Positions 1-6,321 of a DNA stretch of 8,500 nucleotides are shown piece by piece. Positions within the stretch are counted from its first letter, which is position 1. The number at the start of each line of letters is the position of its first letter. This stretch comes from Deltaproteobacteria bacterium (lineage in GTDB: Bacteria > Desulfobacterota_B > Binatia > UBA9968), in the NCBI GenBank assembly GCA_005879255.1, contig VBKY01000260.1:1-8500 (forward strand), read 5' to 3'. Made by a program: the position numbers and the translations under genes. Under the pieces are notes generated by a model, which worked only from the letters and a program-made list of their open reading frames with translations, was not told the DNA's origin and did not search any database.

Positions 1-34
1 CTCGTTCTGATTCTTTGTCGGTGGTGGTTGCAGG

Positions 35-1036
35 ATGATTTCGTTTAAGCAGACTGTACGAATTAACGCCGTTGCGATTGCGCTCGCCTTGTTTAACTGG
101 CACGCGCAAGCCGCCGAGCCCACGCCGGCGAATATTCGCATGGACTTTATCATCGGCGGCAAGCACGCGCCGTGGTTCGTCGCATTGGAAAAGGGCTTCT
201 ACGCCAAGCGCGGTTTGGCGGCGACCATTCAGGCGAGCACGGGATCGGCTGACACGCTGCGGACCATCGGCTCAGGTGGCGCGGATTTCGGTTTCGCCGA
301 TATGGCGACCATGATCGTCGCCAAATCCCGCGGTACACCGGTGCAGGCCGCGGCTCAGTTTGGCTACGTCGGAGCGACGATTCTGTGGCGCGATGAGGGC
401 GTGATCAAAGGGATCAAAGACCTTGAAGGCCAATCTCTAGCGATCAGCCCCGGCCAGGCCCAGTGGTTCTTAATGCCGGCGTATTGCCGCATTAACAAGA
501 TCGACTTTAAAGCGATCAAGATCCAAGAAACCGCGGCGCCGATTCAGCCCGCGGCGTTGGCGACCAAGAAGGCCGACTTCATCATCATGTTTCGCGCTTC
601 CAACGACGAAGTCGCCGAGCTCGCTGCGTCGAAAGTCGGCCTCAAGCTTTCACGGGTGTTCATGAAAGATACCGGCCTCGATATTTACGGAACCAGTCTG
701 ATCGTGAAGGATGAGGACGTCAAAAAACGCCCGGAATTCGTCCGAGCCTATGTCGAAGCGACGCTGGAGGGATTGCGCTACTCCCGGGATCACCAAGAAG
801 AGGCGCTCAAGATTCTTCTAAAGCACAAACCTGAGCTCGATCCGGCGCTGACGACGCTGCAGCTCAAAAATGCCTTGACGGAGGTATTCTTACCGTTCGA
901 GTCGGCGCAGGTCGGCTTGGGTTATATGAAGCCTGAGATCATCGATAAAACGGTAAAGGTGACCAACGAATACTTCGATGTCGGTCGGAAAGTCGCCGCC
1001 AAGGAAGTGTACACCAACCAATTCATCAAGCGCTAA
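35..1036 (+). CDS. ABC transporter substrate-binding protein, NMT1/THI5-like (SsuA/TauA type)
   Basis: Extracytoplasmic binding protein of an ABC importer, 333 aa, the usual length for this family. Residues 1-26 form a Sec signal peptide: basic start, hydrophobic core at 12-20, and AQA just before the likely cleavage site after residue 26. The mature protein opens with a beta strand and ALEKGFYAKRGL (50-61), then GGADFGFAD (81-89) and IKDLEGQSLAI (127-137), the pattern of NMT1/THI5-like binding proteins for sulfonates, nitrate, pyrimidine precursors and many unknown ligands. There is no lipobox cysteine, so it should be a free periplasmic protein rather than a lipoprotein. The ATG at 35 is preceded by a loose GGTGGT around 20-25. 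The matching ATPase follows 26 nt downstream; a permease may lie upstream of the window. The family assignment is firm. The ligand cannot be read from the sequence. Confidence 0.88.
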   Translation: MISFKQTVRINAVAIALALFNWHAQAAEPTPANIRMDFIIGGKHAPWFVALEKGFYAKRGLAATIQASTGSADTLRTIGSGGADFGFADMATMIVAKSRGTPVQAAAQFGYVGATILWRDEGVIKGIKDLEGQSLAISPGQAQWFLMPAYCRINKIDFKAIKIQETAAPIQPAALATKKADFIIMFRASNDEVAELAASKVGLKLSRVFMKDTGLDIYGTSLIVKDEDVKKRPEFVRAYVEATLEGLRYSRDHQEEALKILLKHKPELDPALTTLQLKNALTEVFLPFESAQVGLGYMKPEIIDKTVKVTNEYFDVGRKVAAKEVYTNQFIKR

Positions 1037-1062
1037 GATCGCCCAGTTTCCAAGGTTTCGTA

Positions 1063-1857
1063 GTGCCGCCTCTGATCGCCGTCGAGAACGTCTCTAGAGT
1101 TTTTACCGGCGGGGTCAAGACCGTCACGGCGCTTGAGCATATATCTTTCGAGATTCAAACCGGCAATTTTGTCTCCCTAGTTGGTCCGAGTGGCTGCGGC
1201 AAGAGCACGCTGCTGAAGATTATTTCGGGGCTACTGACGACCTCCTCGGGAACAGTTTTGGTCAACGGCGAAGAAGTCACTCGCCCGCTCGAAAACGTCG
1301 GGATGGTGTTTCAAGCGCCGGTGCTGCTCAAGTGGCGCTCGGTGCTCGGCAACATTTTGCTGCCGGTGGAGTTCGCCAGATTAGACATAGCCAGCCATTT
1401 GGATAAGGCGCGGACGCTGATTAAGCTCGTCGGTTTGGACGGGTTCGAGGAGATGTATCCGCACGAGCTCTCCGGCGGCATGCAACAGCGAGTCTCGCTT
1501 TGCCGCGCCTTGGTTACCGATCCGCAACTGTTGCTCATGGATGAGCCCTTCGGCGCGCTCGATGCGATGACTCGCGACGAATTGGACATAGAACTCCTGC
1601 GCATCTGGGAAGAGCGCAAGAAAACGGTGCTGTTCGTTACTCATAGCATTCAAGAAGCCGTGTTTCTCTCCGACACCGTTGTGGTTATGTCCGCCCGGCC
1701 GGGGAGATTGCTGGAAAAAATCGTCATCGACTTGCCGCGGCCGCGCACGATCGAGATGATGAGCGCGGTAAAGTTCGGCGAGTATACCTTGAAGATTCGC
1801 GCGCTGCTGGCCGCGGCCGGCGGCGTTCCCGCCTCGCCCGCCGGCTCGACCATGTGA
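1063..1857 (+). CDS. ABC transporter ATP-binding protein (SsuB/TauB/NitD type)
   Basis: Cytoplasmic ATPase that should power the importer fed by the preceding binding protein. All nucleotide-binding motifs are intact: Walker A GPSGCGKST at 41-49, Q-loop Gln84 in VFQ, signature LSGGMQQR at 136-143, Walker B LLLMDE at 156-161 with catalytic Glu161, D-loop GALD at 164-167 and switch His194 in FVTHS. QAPVLLKWRSVLGNI (84-98) is typical of the nitrate/sulfonate/taurine ATPase group. At 264 aa it has normal family length, with a short Pro/Ala/Gly-rich tail. The start is GTG at 1063, with AAGG at 1052-1055 as a reasonable ribosome-binding site; no ATG fits the conserved N-terminus better. The 26-nt gap after the binding protein gene indicates one operon. 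No permease gene follows: the next gene is purM after 85 nt. Confidence 0.92.
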   Translation: MPPLIAVENVSRVFTGGVKTVTALEHISFEIQTGNFVSLVGPSGCGKSTLLKIISGLLTTSSGTVLVNGEEVTRPLENVGMVFQAPVLLKWRSVLGNILLPVEFARLDIASHLDKARTLIKLVGLDGFEEMYPHELSGGMQQRVSLCRALVTDPQLLLMDEPFGALDAMTRDELDIELLRIWEERKKTVLFVTHSIQEAVFLSDTVVVMSARPGRLLEKIVIDLPRPRTIEMMSAVKFGEYTLKIRALLAAAGGVPASPAGSTM

Positions 1858-1876
1858 AATTGATGGCACACTGCGC

Positions 1877-1924
1877 TATGATGCCGGGAGAGGCGCATGG
1901 CGATACGCCGCACCTCTCCTACGG
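1877..1924 (+). promoter_or_regulatory. purM leader: -10-like box and strong stem-loop
   Basis: The 85-nt gap between the ABC ATPase and purM contains TATGAT (1877-1882), five of six bases of a sigma-70 -10 box, but no convincing -35 box at the right distance. Just downstream is an imperfect hairpin. Its outer stem is GGAGAGG (1887-1893) with CCTCTCC (1913-1919), extended by CCG (1884-1886) with CGG (1922-1924) across a 2-nt TA bulge. An inner GGCG (1899-1902) pairs with CGCC (1906-1909). No U-tract follows, so this is a poor intrinsic terminator. It could be a structured 5' leader, an mRNA-stabilising or processing element, or simply a spacer hairpin. It resembles no riboswitch I know. The hairpin is visible; its function is inference. 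Confidence 0.4.
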
Positions 1925-1942
1925 TCCGAAAAACCAACTTAA

Positions 1943-2986
1943 ATGGTGATCAAGCAAGGATTAACTTACGCAAAGGCGGGTGTCAGCATCGAAGCCGGCG
2001 ATGCGCTCGTGCGCCGTATCGGCCCGGTTGCAAAGAGAACGAATATTCCCGGCGTGGTGGCAGGCGTCGGCGGGTTTAGCGCGCTTTTTGATCTAAAAAG
2101 TCGCGGTTATCGTCATCCGATTTTAGTCTCCTCCACAGACGGCGTTGGAACCAAGCTCAAGATCGCGTTCATGAGCGGAATTCACGACACCGTCGGCATC
2201 GATCTCGTCGCCATGAGCGTGAACGATATTTTAACTCAAGGGGCAGAGCCGCTGTTTTTCCTGGACTACTTTGTTTGCGGTAAGCTCGATGTCGAAATCG
2301 CCGACGCCGTGGTGCGCGGTATCGCCGCCGGATGCCGCGAGGCGGGATGTGCGTTGATCGGCGGGGAAACCGCAGAGCATCCAGGCGATTTCTCCGACGG
2401 CGAGTACGATCTCGCCGGATTCGTCGTCGGGGTGGTGGAGAAGGATAAAATCATTAACGCCGCCGCGATCGTCGCCGGCGATATATTAATCGGTCTTCCC
2501 TCGAGTGGACTGCACAGCAATGGCTATTCATTGGCGCGGAAGGTGTTATTCGAGAAGGGACGCCTGAAAGTCGGCCAGCGAATTGCTGAACTCGGCCGAA
2601 CGATGGGCGAAGAGCTGCTCGAGCCGACGCGGATTTATGCGAAGGTCATGCGTGCGTTGTTTGCCAAGCATGCGATCAAAGGGGCGGCCCATATCACCGG
2701 CGGCGGAATCACCGGAAATCTCCCGCGTGTGCTGCCCGAGGGTCGGCGGGCTCTCATCGAGCGCTCGAGTTGGAAAGTACCGCCGGTATTCAATTTGATT
2801 CAGAAGATCGGCGGCGTCGCTCAGCGCGAAATGGATAGCACATTCAACAATGGCCTTGGGTTGATCGTCGTGGTCGGCAAAAAGGACGCCGATAGTATCA
2901 CTCAGACGCTCAAAAAAATCGGTGAGAAATTCTTTATCGTCGGCGAGGTTGAAAACGGACCGCGGGGAGCGACGATTCGCTCGTAA
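1943..2986 (+). CDS. purM: Phosphoribosylformylglycinamidine cyclo-ligase (AIR synthetase)
   Basis: PurM catalyses the ATP-dependent ring closure of FGAM to 5-aminoimidazole ribonucleotide (AIR), the fifth step of de novo purine synthesis, in the cytoplasm. The protein is 347 aa, the standard length, and aligns by eye with the E. coli enzyme from end to end. Recognisable blocks are TDGVGTKL (65-72), DLVAMSVNDI (87-96), GAEPLFFLDY (100-109), GGETAEHPG (140-148), SSGLHSNGYSL (187-197), LLEPTRIY (225-232), HITGGGITGNLPRVLP (250-265) and FNNGLGL (301-307). The acidic and glycine-rich ATP-binding residues of the AIRS fold appear intact. The ATG at 1943 gives the normal N-terminus (LTYAKAGV matching LSYKDAGV in E. 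coli), although no clear Shine-Dalgarno sequence precedes it. purN follows after 9 nt, so the two should be cotranscribed. AIR is also the precursor of the thiamine pyrimidine. Confidence 0.97.
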   Translation: MVIKQGLTYAKAGVSIEAGDALVRRIGPVAKRTNIPGVVAGVGGFSALFDLKSRGYRHPILVSSTDGVGTKLKIAFMSGIHDTVGIDLVAMSVNDILTQGAEPLFFLDYFVCGKLDVEIADAVVRGIAAGCREAGCALIGGETAEHPGDFSDGEYDLAGFVVGVVEKDKIINAAAIVAGDILIGLPSSGLHSNGYSLARKVLFEKGRLKVGQRIAELGRTMGEELLEPTRIYAKVMRALFAKHAIKGAAHITGGGITGNLPRVLPEGRRALIERSSWKVPPVFNLIQKIGGVAQREMDSTFNNGLGLIVVVGKKDADSITQTLKKIGEKFFIVGEVENGPRGATIRS

Positions 2987-2995
2987 GAAAATACT

Positions 2996-3658
2996 ATGGC
3001 AAGGCAAGTTTCCATCGGGGTGCTGGTTTCCGGCAACGGCACAAACCTGCAATCGCTCATCGACGCCGTCGAAGCAAAGAAACTCGACGTCGAGATCGAG
3101 GTGGTGCTGAGCAACAAGGCGGGCGCCTACGGACTGGTACGCGCGCGGAACCACGGCATCCCAACCGAAGTGTTGGAGCACAAGGAATTTCCGAGCCGGG
3201 AAGCCTACGATCAAGCCGTCGTCGATCTGCTGCGCGGACGGGGCGTGGAACTTGTCGTGCTCGCGGGCTTCATGCGCTTGCTATCGCCTGTGTTCGTTAA
3301 GGCTTACTCCAACCGCATCATGAACATTCACCCGGCTCTGTTGCCGTCATTTCCCGGTCTCCACGTGCAGAAAAAGGCGCTAGAGCATGGCGTGCGGTTT
3401 TCCGGCTGCACGGTGCATTTCGTCAATGAAGAGTGTGATGAGGGGCCGATCATCATTCAAGCCGTCGTGCCGGTATTCCCGGACGACACAGAGGAAACCT
3501 TGGCGGCCCGAATTCTCAAGCAGGAGCATCGGATCTATCCGCGCGCGATTCAGCTCTATGCTGAAGGACGGCTCCATATTGTTGGGCGAACAGTCTTGGT
3601 GGATCGACTCGAAAAGAACGATGCGCAAGTGCTCATCGAACCGTCACTGGAAGGATGA
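2996..3658 (+). CDS. purN: Phosphoribosylglycinamide formyltransferase (GAR transformylase)
   Basis: PurN transfers a formyl group from 10-formyltetrahydrofolate to GAR, the third step of purine synthesis. The protein is 220 aa, close to the usual 200-215. The phosphate-binding loop GNGTNLQ is at 13-19. The catalytic block NIHPALLPSFPG spans 110-121, with Asn110 and His112, and Asp148 lies in DEGPII (148-153). These match the Asn-His-Asp catalytic set of E. coli PurN (106, 108 and 144). AGFMRLLSP (90-98) forms the folate-side wall typical of the family. The last 20 or so residues are charged and not conserved. The ATG at 2996 lies 9 nt after the purM stop, with only a weak purine-rich stretch as ribosome-binding site. 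The next gene starts inside the purN stop codon (ATGA, 3655-3658), so its translation is probably coupled to purN. Confidence 0.97.
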   Translation: MARQVSIGVLVSGNGTNLQSLIDAVEAKKLDVEIEVVLSNKAGAYGLVRARNHGIPTEVLEHKEFPSREAYDQAVVDLLRGRGVELVVLAGFMRLLSPVFVKAYSNRIMNIHPALLPSFPGLHVQKKALEHGVRFSGCTVHFVNEECDEGPIIIQAVVPVFPDDTEETLAARILKQEHRIYPRAIQLYAEGRLHIVGRTVLVDRLEKNDAQVLIEPSLEG

Positions 3659-4629
3659 AAAAGGCCAAACCCGTCATCATCTTTCTCATCAAGCTTCTCA
3701 TTAGCGGGGGCCTGCTCGCGTATTTTCTTTCGCGTATCCACATCGAGCGGTTCTTTCACACCTTCGCGTCGGCGAAGTTTTCTTATATTGCACTGGCACT
3801 CGCGATTTATCTGGTGGCGCAGGGCATCAGCGCGGTGAGATGGGCGGCTCTGGCCCGACCGATCGGCATCAAAACACCCTTTAAGGATATGGTTCGTTAC
3901 TATTTGATCGGCATGTTTTTCAATCTTTTTGCCCCGGGCACGGTCGGCGGAGACGTGAGCCGCGTCTATTATCTTGTCAGAGACGAGGAAGCTCACGCCA
4001 ATGGGCGTGCCGTCACCACCGTGCATGCGGCGATGTCGGTTCTCATGGATCGAGCAGTTGGTATGGTAGTCCTGGTTTGGCTGGGAGCGGCCGGACTCTT
4101 GCTGTTTCCCGAATATCCGATTCCCGCCCCCGCCAGAACGGCCACCTGGCTGCTGGCGCTGGCCCTCCTCATCGCTGCTTTGGCAGTTCCGTTGTTGCGG
4201 CGCTTGCTGCCTGAGGACGGACATCAGCTCATCATCAAGCTGCGCCTCGCGCTACGAAACTATCGAACCCACTGGCACGCGCTTGGCGCGGCGACTGCAC
4301 TTTCCGTGGTGGTTCATTTGATTCAGGCCGGGATGCATGTCGCCATGGGACGGGCTCTCAACTTGGAGTTGCCGTTTTCGTTTTGCATCATCATCTATCC
4401 GTTGGTCGGCACGTTTGCCGCCATACCGATCAGCGTCAATGGTCTCGGGCTGCGCGAGGGCGGTTATGTTTTTTTACTGGCGGGCATCGGTATCGGCACG
4501 GAGAAAAGCATTGCCTTCGGGATCTTGCTATTCTTGGTGGTCGCGCTTGACAGCTTGATCGGCGGGCTGCTTTTTTTGCTCCAGAAAAGTCCCACGCCGA
4601 GCGCCGTCACTTCAGAAAACGCCGGCTAA
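3655..4629 (+). CDS. Flippase-like integral membrane protein (UPF0104 / LPG synthase TM-domain family)
   Basis: Multi-pass inner-membrane protein, 324 aa, of the family related to the transmembrane half of lysylphosphatidylglycerol synthase (MprF) and to AglD/YbhN. About seven or eight hydrophobic segments are visible: near 7-26, 44-62, 82-95, 126-150, 164-181, 212-230, 242-260 and 268-308. Diagnostic motifs are FNLFAPGTVGGDVSRVYYL (89-107), VLMDRAVGM (129-137) and PISVNGLGLREGGYVFLL (258-275). No soluble lysyl-transferase domain is attached, so it is not a full MprF. Members are thought to move or bind lipid-linked substrates; the substrate here is unknown. Its ATG overlaps the purN stop by 4 nt (ATGA), placing it at the end of the purM-purN operon without an obvious metabolic link. 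The tail after residue 310 is polar and unconserved. Family assignment is good; function is open. Confidence 0.85.
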   Translation: MKKAKPVIIFLIKLLISGGLLAYFLSRIHIERFFHTFASAKFSYIALALAIYLVAQGISAVRWAALARPIGIKTPFKDMVRYYLIGMFFNLFAPGTVGGDVSRVYYLVRDEEAHANGRAVTTVHAAMSVLMDRAVGMVVLVWLGAAGLLLFPEYPIPAPARTATWLLALALLIAALAVPLLRRLLPEDGHQLIIKLRLALRNYRTHWHALGAATALSVVVHLIQAGMHVAMGRALNLELPFSFCIIIYPLVGTFAAIPISVNGLGLREGGYVFLLAGIGIGTEKSIAFGILLFLVVALDSLIGGLLFLLQKSPTPSAVTSENAG

Positions 4630-4818
4630 TCGCGATGATTCACGGCGAATGATTCGAGTCGAGTGCCCTTCTTCTTGGCGTTCATTGCGGGTTTAAGCGC
4701 CAGGGGCTTCTCCATTTCCTGACCTTTCACGTCGAACCGGTTCAGGCGTTCTGGTTTTTAATCAAAGGCCAATCGCGAGAATTGTCTAGCGGTCCTTTCT
4801 CGCCGTGAACCATGCGAG
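4630..4818. other. Convergent intergenic spacer
   Basis: This 189-nt gap lies between the 3' ends of the flippase-like gene (+) and mgtE (-). A good bidirectional terminator would be expected but I do not see one. What is present: a perfect 10-bp palindrome GAACCGGTTC (4734-4743), a T5 run at 4755-4759 preceded only by a 4-bp AACC/GGTT pairing, the repeat ATGATTC at 4635-4641 and 4649-4655, and a small CTCGC/GCGAG hairpin (4799-4803 with 4814-4818) just past the mgtE stop, without a U-tract. A 29-codon minus-strand frame (4715 to 4626) is open and lysine-rich, but I cannot support it as a gene. Confidence 0.45.
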
Positions 4819-6171
4819 CTAAACTAGATAATGACGGAAAAGCGTGGCGAGCCCGAGGAATGACAGAAAGCCGAAGGCGTCTGTGAGTCCGGTGACGATG
4901 ATGCCAGAGCCCAGCGCGGGGTCGAACTTGAACGCCTTCAAAAGCAACGGAATTGCAGCGCCGGCAAAACCGGCCATCAAACCGAGATTGAAAATCATCG
5001 CGCTCGCCAGCACAATCCCGAGGAAAGGATTGCCTTTCCATAACGTGGCGCCCAACGCGATCATGCCGCCGGCGGCAAGGGCGATACAAATATTCACGGA
5101 GACCTGTTTAACGATCGCTTTCCAGGCAGAAGCGAATTCCAACTCGCCAAGCGCGATCGCGCGAATGATCACGGTGGCGGTTTGCGTCGCGCCGTTGCCG
5201 CCGACGCCGGCGACAACGGGCATGAAAGTCACCAGCGCGATAATCTCGTGCAGCGTGCCTTCGAACAGGCCCACCACCGAGGCCGCCAGCGTGGCGGTGA
5301 GCAGATTCAAAATCGTCCAGGGGAGGCGCATTCTGACCGATCGTGAAATCGGCGTGAACACACGATCTTCCTCGGCCAAGCCGACCATCTTGTACATATC
5401 CTCGGTACTCTCTTGGTTGATGATATCGATGACGTCGTCGACCGTGATAATGCCTTCCAGATGGCCGGCTTCGTCGACGATCGGCAGCGCCAAGAGCTCG
5501 TACCGCGACACGAGTCGAGCGGCCTCTTCTTGATCCATAAAAACATTGGCTTTGACCGGGTCGGCGATCATCATCTCGCTGAGCGTGCGGTCGGGCGGAG
5601 CGATCACCAGGTTTCGAATCGGCACCACGCCGACGAGTTTGCCGGCGTCATCGACGACGTAGAGATAGAAAAATGTTTCCAACTCGCCGCGCTCGCGAAT
5701 TTTGTCGATGGCGCCCTGCGCCGTCGTATCGGGAGAGAGCGCCATGAAATCGGTGGTCATGATTCTGCCGACCGTACCTTCGGGATAATTGATCAACTCG
5801 CGCACGGCGGCTTGGCGCTCTGGATCAAGCAGGGCTAAAACTCTCTCACGCCGCTCTTCCGCCAGGCTGTCGATAAACGTCACGGCGTCGTCCGGATCGG
5901 CCCGGACGATCAAGCGCCCGACTTTTTCGTCATCGATCAAGGCCAGAACGTCGGGCAGGAGTTCAGGCGGAAGCTCTTTCAAAGTCTTGGCGGCTCTGCG
6001 GGATGAGAACAGAATGTCGAAGAGCTGGCGCACCTCGGTGGGCTGCAGGCCTTTGAACAAAAGCGCGATGTCGGCAGGATGGCTTTTGCCGATGAATCGC
6101 AAGACCCGATCCGGTGTTGCCGTGCGCAGCATCTCCCGGACGGTGTCGTAATCGATGGGGGCCGGTTTCAT
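4819..6171 (-). CDS. mgtE: Magnesium transporter MgtE
   Basis: Mg2+ channel/transporter of the inner membrane, gated by cytoplasmic Mg2+. From the ATG at 6171 it is 450 aa. The N-terminal helical MgtE_N superhelix covers about 10-125 (HPADIALLF near 31-39). Two CBS domains follow at roughly 135-190 and 200-252, the second ending in GIITVDDVIDII. A connecting plug helix leads to the five-helix transmembrane domain from about 283. Pore-region motifs are GGNGATQTATVIIRAIALGE (324-343) and DPALGSGIIVTGLTDAFGF (417-435); the Asp in LTDAFGF probably corresponds to the selectivity-filter aspartate of Thermus MgtE. GNGATQ differs from the more common GNAGTQ or GNAATQ. A TTG at 6183 would add four residues; I prefer the ATG because a weak GGAA precedes it. 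No M-box riboswitch fits in the short leader. The gene is divergent from the HtrA-type protease gene. Confidence 0.95.
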   Translation of the reverse strand: MKPAPIDYDTVREMLRTATPDRVLRFIGKSHPADIALLFKGLQPTEVRQLFDILFSSRRAAKTLKELPPELLPDVLALIDDEKVGRLIVRADPDDAVTFIDSLAEERRERVLALLDPERQAAVRELINYPEGTVGRIMTTDFMALSPDTTAQGAIDKIRERGELETFFYLYVVDDAGKLVGVVPIRNLVIAPPDRTLSEMMIADPVKANVFMDQEEAARLVSRYELLALPIVDEAGHLEGIITVDDVIDIINQESTEDMYKMVGLAEEDRVFTPISRSVRMRLPWTILNLLTATLAASVVGLFEGTLHEIIALVTFMPVVAGVGGNGATQTATVIIRAIALGELEFASAWKAIVKQVSVNICIALAAGGMIALGATLWKGNPFLGIVLASAMIFNLGLMAGFAGAAIPLLLKAFKFDPALGSGIIVTGLTDAFGFLSFLGLATLFRHYLV

Positions 6172-6200
6172 GTCGTTCCACAAGCGAAAAAGGTCGTTTC

Positions 6201-6229
6201 TTCATAGCCATTGACCCGTGGATTTGCAA
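6201..6229 (-). promoter_or_regulatory. Candidate sigma-70-type promoter of mgtE
   Basis: Read on the minus strand, TTGCAA (6229-6224) and TATGAA (6206-6201) each match four of six consensus bases and are separated by exactly 17 bp. Transcription would begin near 6194, giving a leader of about 23 nt to the ATG at 6171. The -35 box lies inside the palindrome ATTTGCAAAT (6222-6231), so a protein binding that palindrome could block the promoter. This is a pattern match only. Confidence 0.35.
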
Positions 6230-6282
6230 ATGTTCTGCGGCATTTGAGCCGCTTTAAATCCATCAGCAAAATTTGCTAGTGT
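6222..6282 (+). repeat. Paired ATTTGC-A-TGT motif and palindromes in the mgtE/htrA divergent region
   Basis: ATTTGCAAATGT (6222-6233) and ATTTGCTAGTGT (6271-6282) agree at 10 of 12 positions and begin 49 bp apart. The first copy contains the perfect palindrome ATTTGCAAAT (6222-6231); the second overlaps the perfect 13-bp palindrome AGCAAAATTTGCT (6265-6277). Between them is a small GC hairpin, GCGGC (6237-6241) with GCCGC (6248-6252). The two copies sit on the candidate mgtE -35 box and the candidate htrA -10 box, the arrangement expected of a shared operator pair. The repeats are directly visible; the regulatory role is inference. Confidence 0.4.
6244..6272 (+). promoter_or_regulatory. Candidate sigma-70-type promoter of the htrA-tatA operon
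   Basis: TTGAGC (6244-6249) and CAAAAT (6267-6272) each match four of six consensus bases, with a 17-bp spacer. The predicted transcription start near 6279 is only a few bases before the ATG at 6283 but about 43 nt before the ATG at 6322, which favours the downstream start codon for the protease. It lies back to back with the candidate mgtE promoter, the two -35 boxes being about 15 bp apart. No RpoE-type GAACTT/TCTGA pair was seen. Pattern match only. Confidence 0.3.
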
Positions 6283-6321
6283 ATGAGCGTGCTGACCAAG
6301 GCTGGAAATGTGAATGGACGA

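Noticed and set aside
1381..1869. Minus-strand open frame (162 codons) opposite the ABC ATPase
   Set aside because: The Walker B, signature and H-loop motifs on the plus strand leave no doubt about the coding strand.
1864..1880. Sigma-54-like TGGCAC followed by TGCGC upstream of purM
   Set aside because: The GG and GC elements are two bases too close for a -24/-12 promoter, and no other sigma-54 hallmark is present.
2546..3214. Minus-strand open frame (222 codons) across the purM-purN junction
   Set aside because: It spans two well-conserved genes on the opposite strand, shows no recognisable motif, and is typical of antisense frames at this GC content.
3556..4224. Minus-strand open frame (222 codons), rich in Gln/Arg/Asp/His, across purN and the flippase gene
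   Set aside because: Highly polar composition without a domain, lying opposite two real genes; a shadow frame.
4734..4743. Palindrome GAACCGGTTC as terminator or operator in the convergent spacer
   Set aside because: A perfect palindrome without a loop cannot form a normal hairpin, and its place downstream of both genes argues against an operator.
4844..5533. Long plus-strand open frame (229 codons) antisense to mgtE
   Set aside because: Its sequence is low-complexity and Ala/Pro/Ser-rich, the mirror of a membrane protein, and mgtE is unambiguous on the other strand.
6172..6321. Possible Mg2+-sensing M-box riboswitch upstream of mgtE
   Set aside because: The predicted leader is only about 23 nt and the whole gap is too short and lacks the multi-helix pattern; M-box RNAs are over 100 nt.
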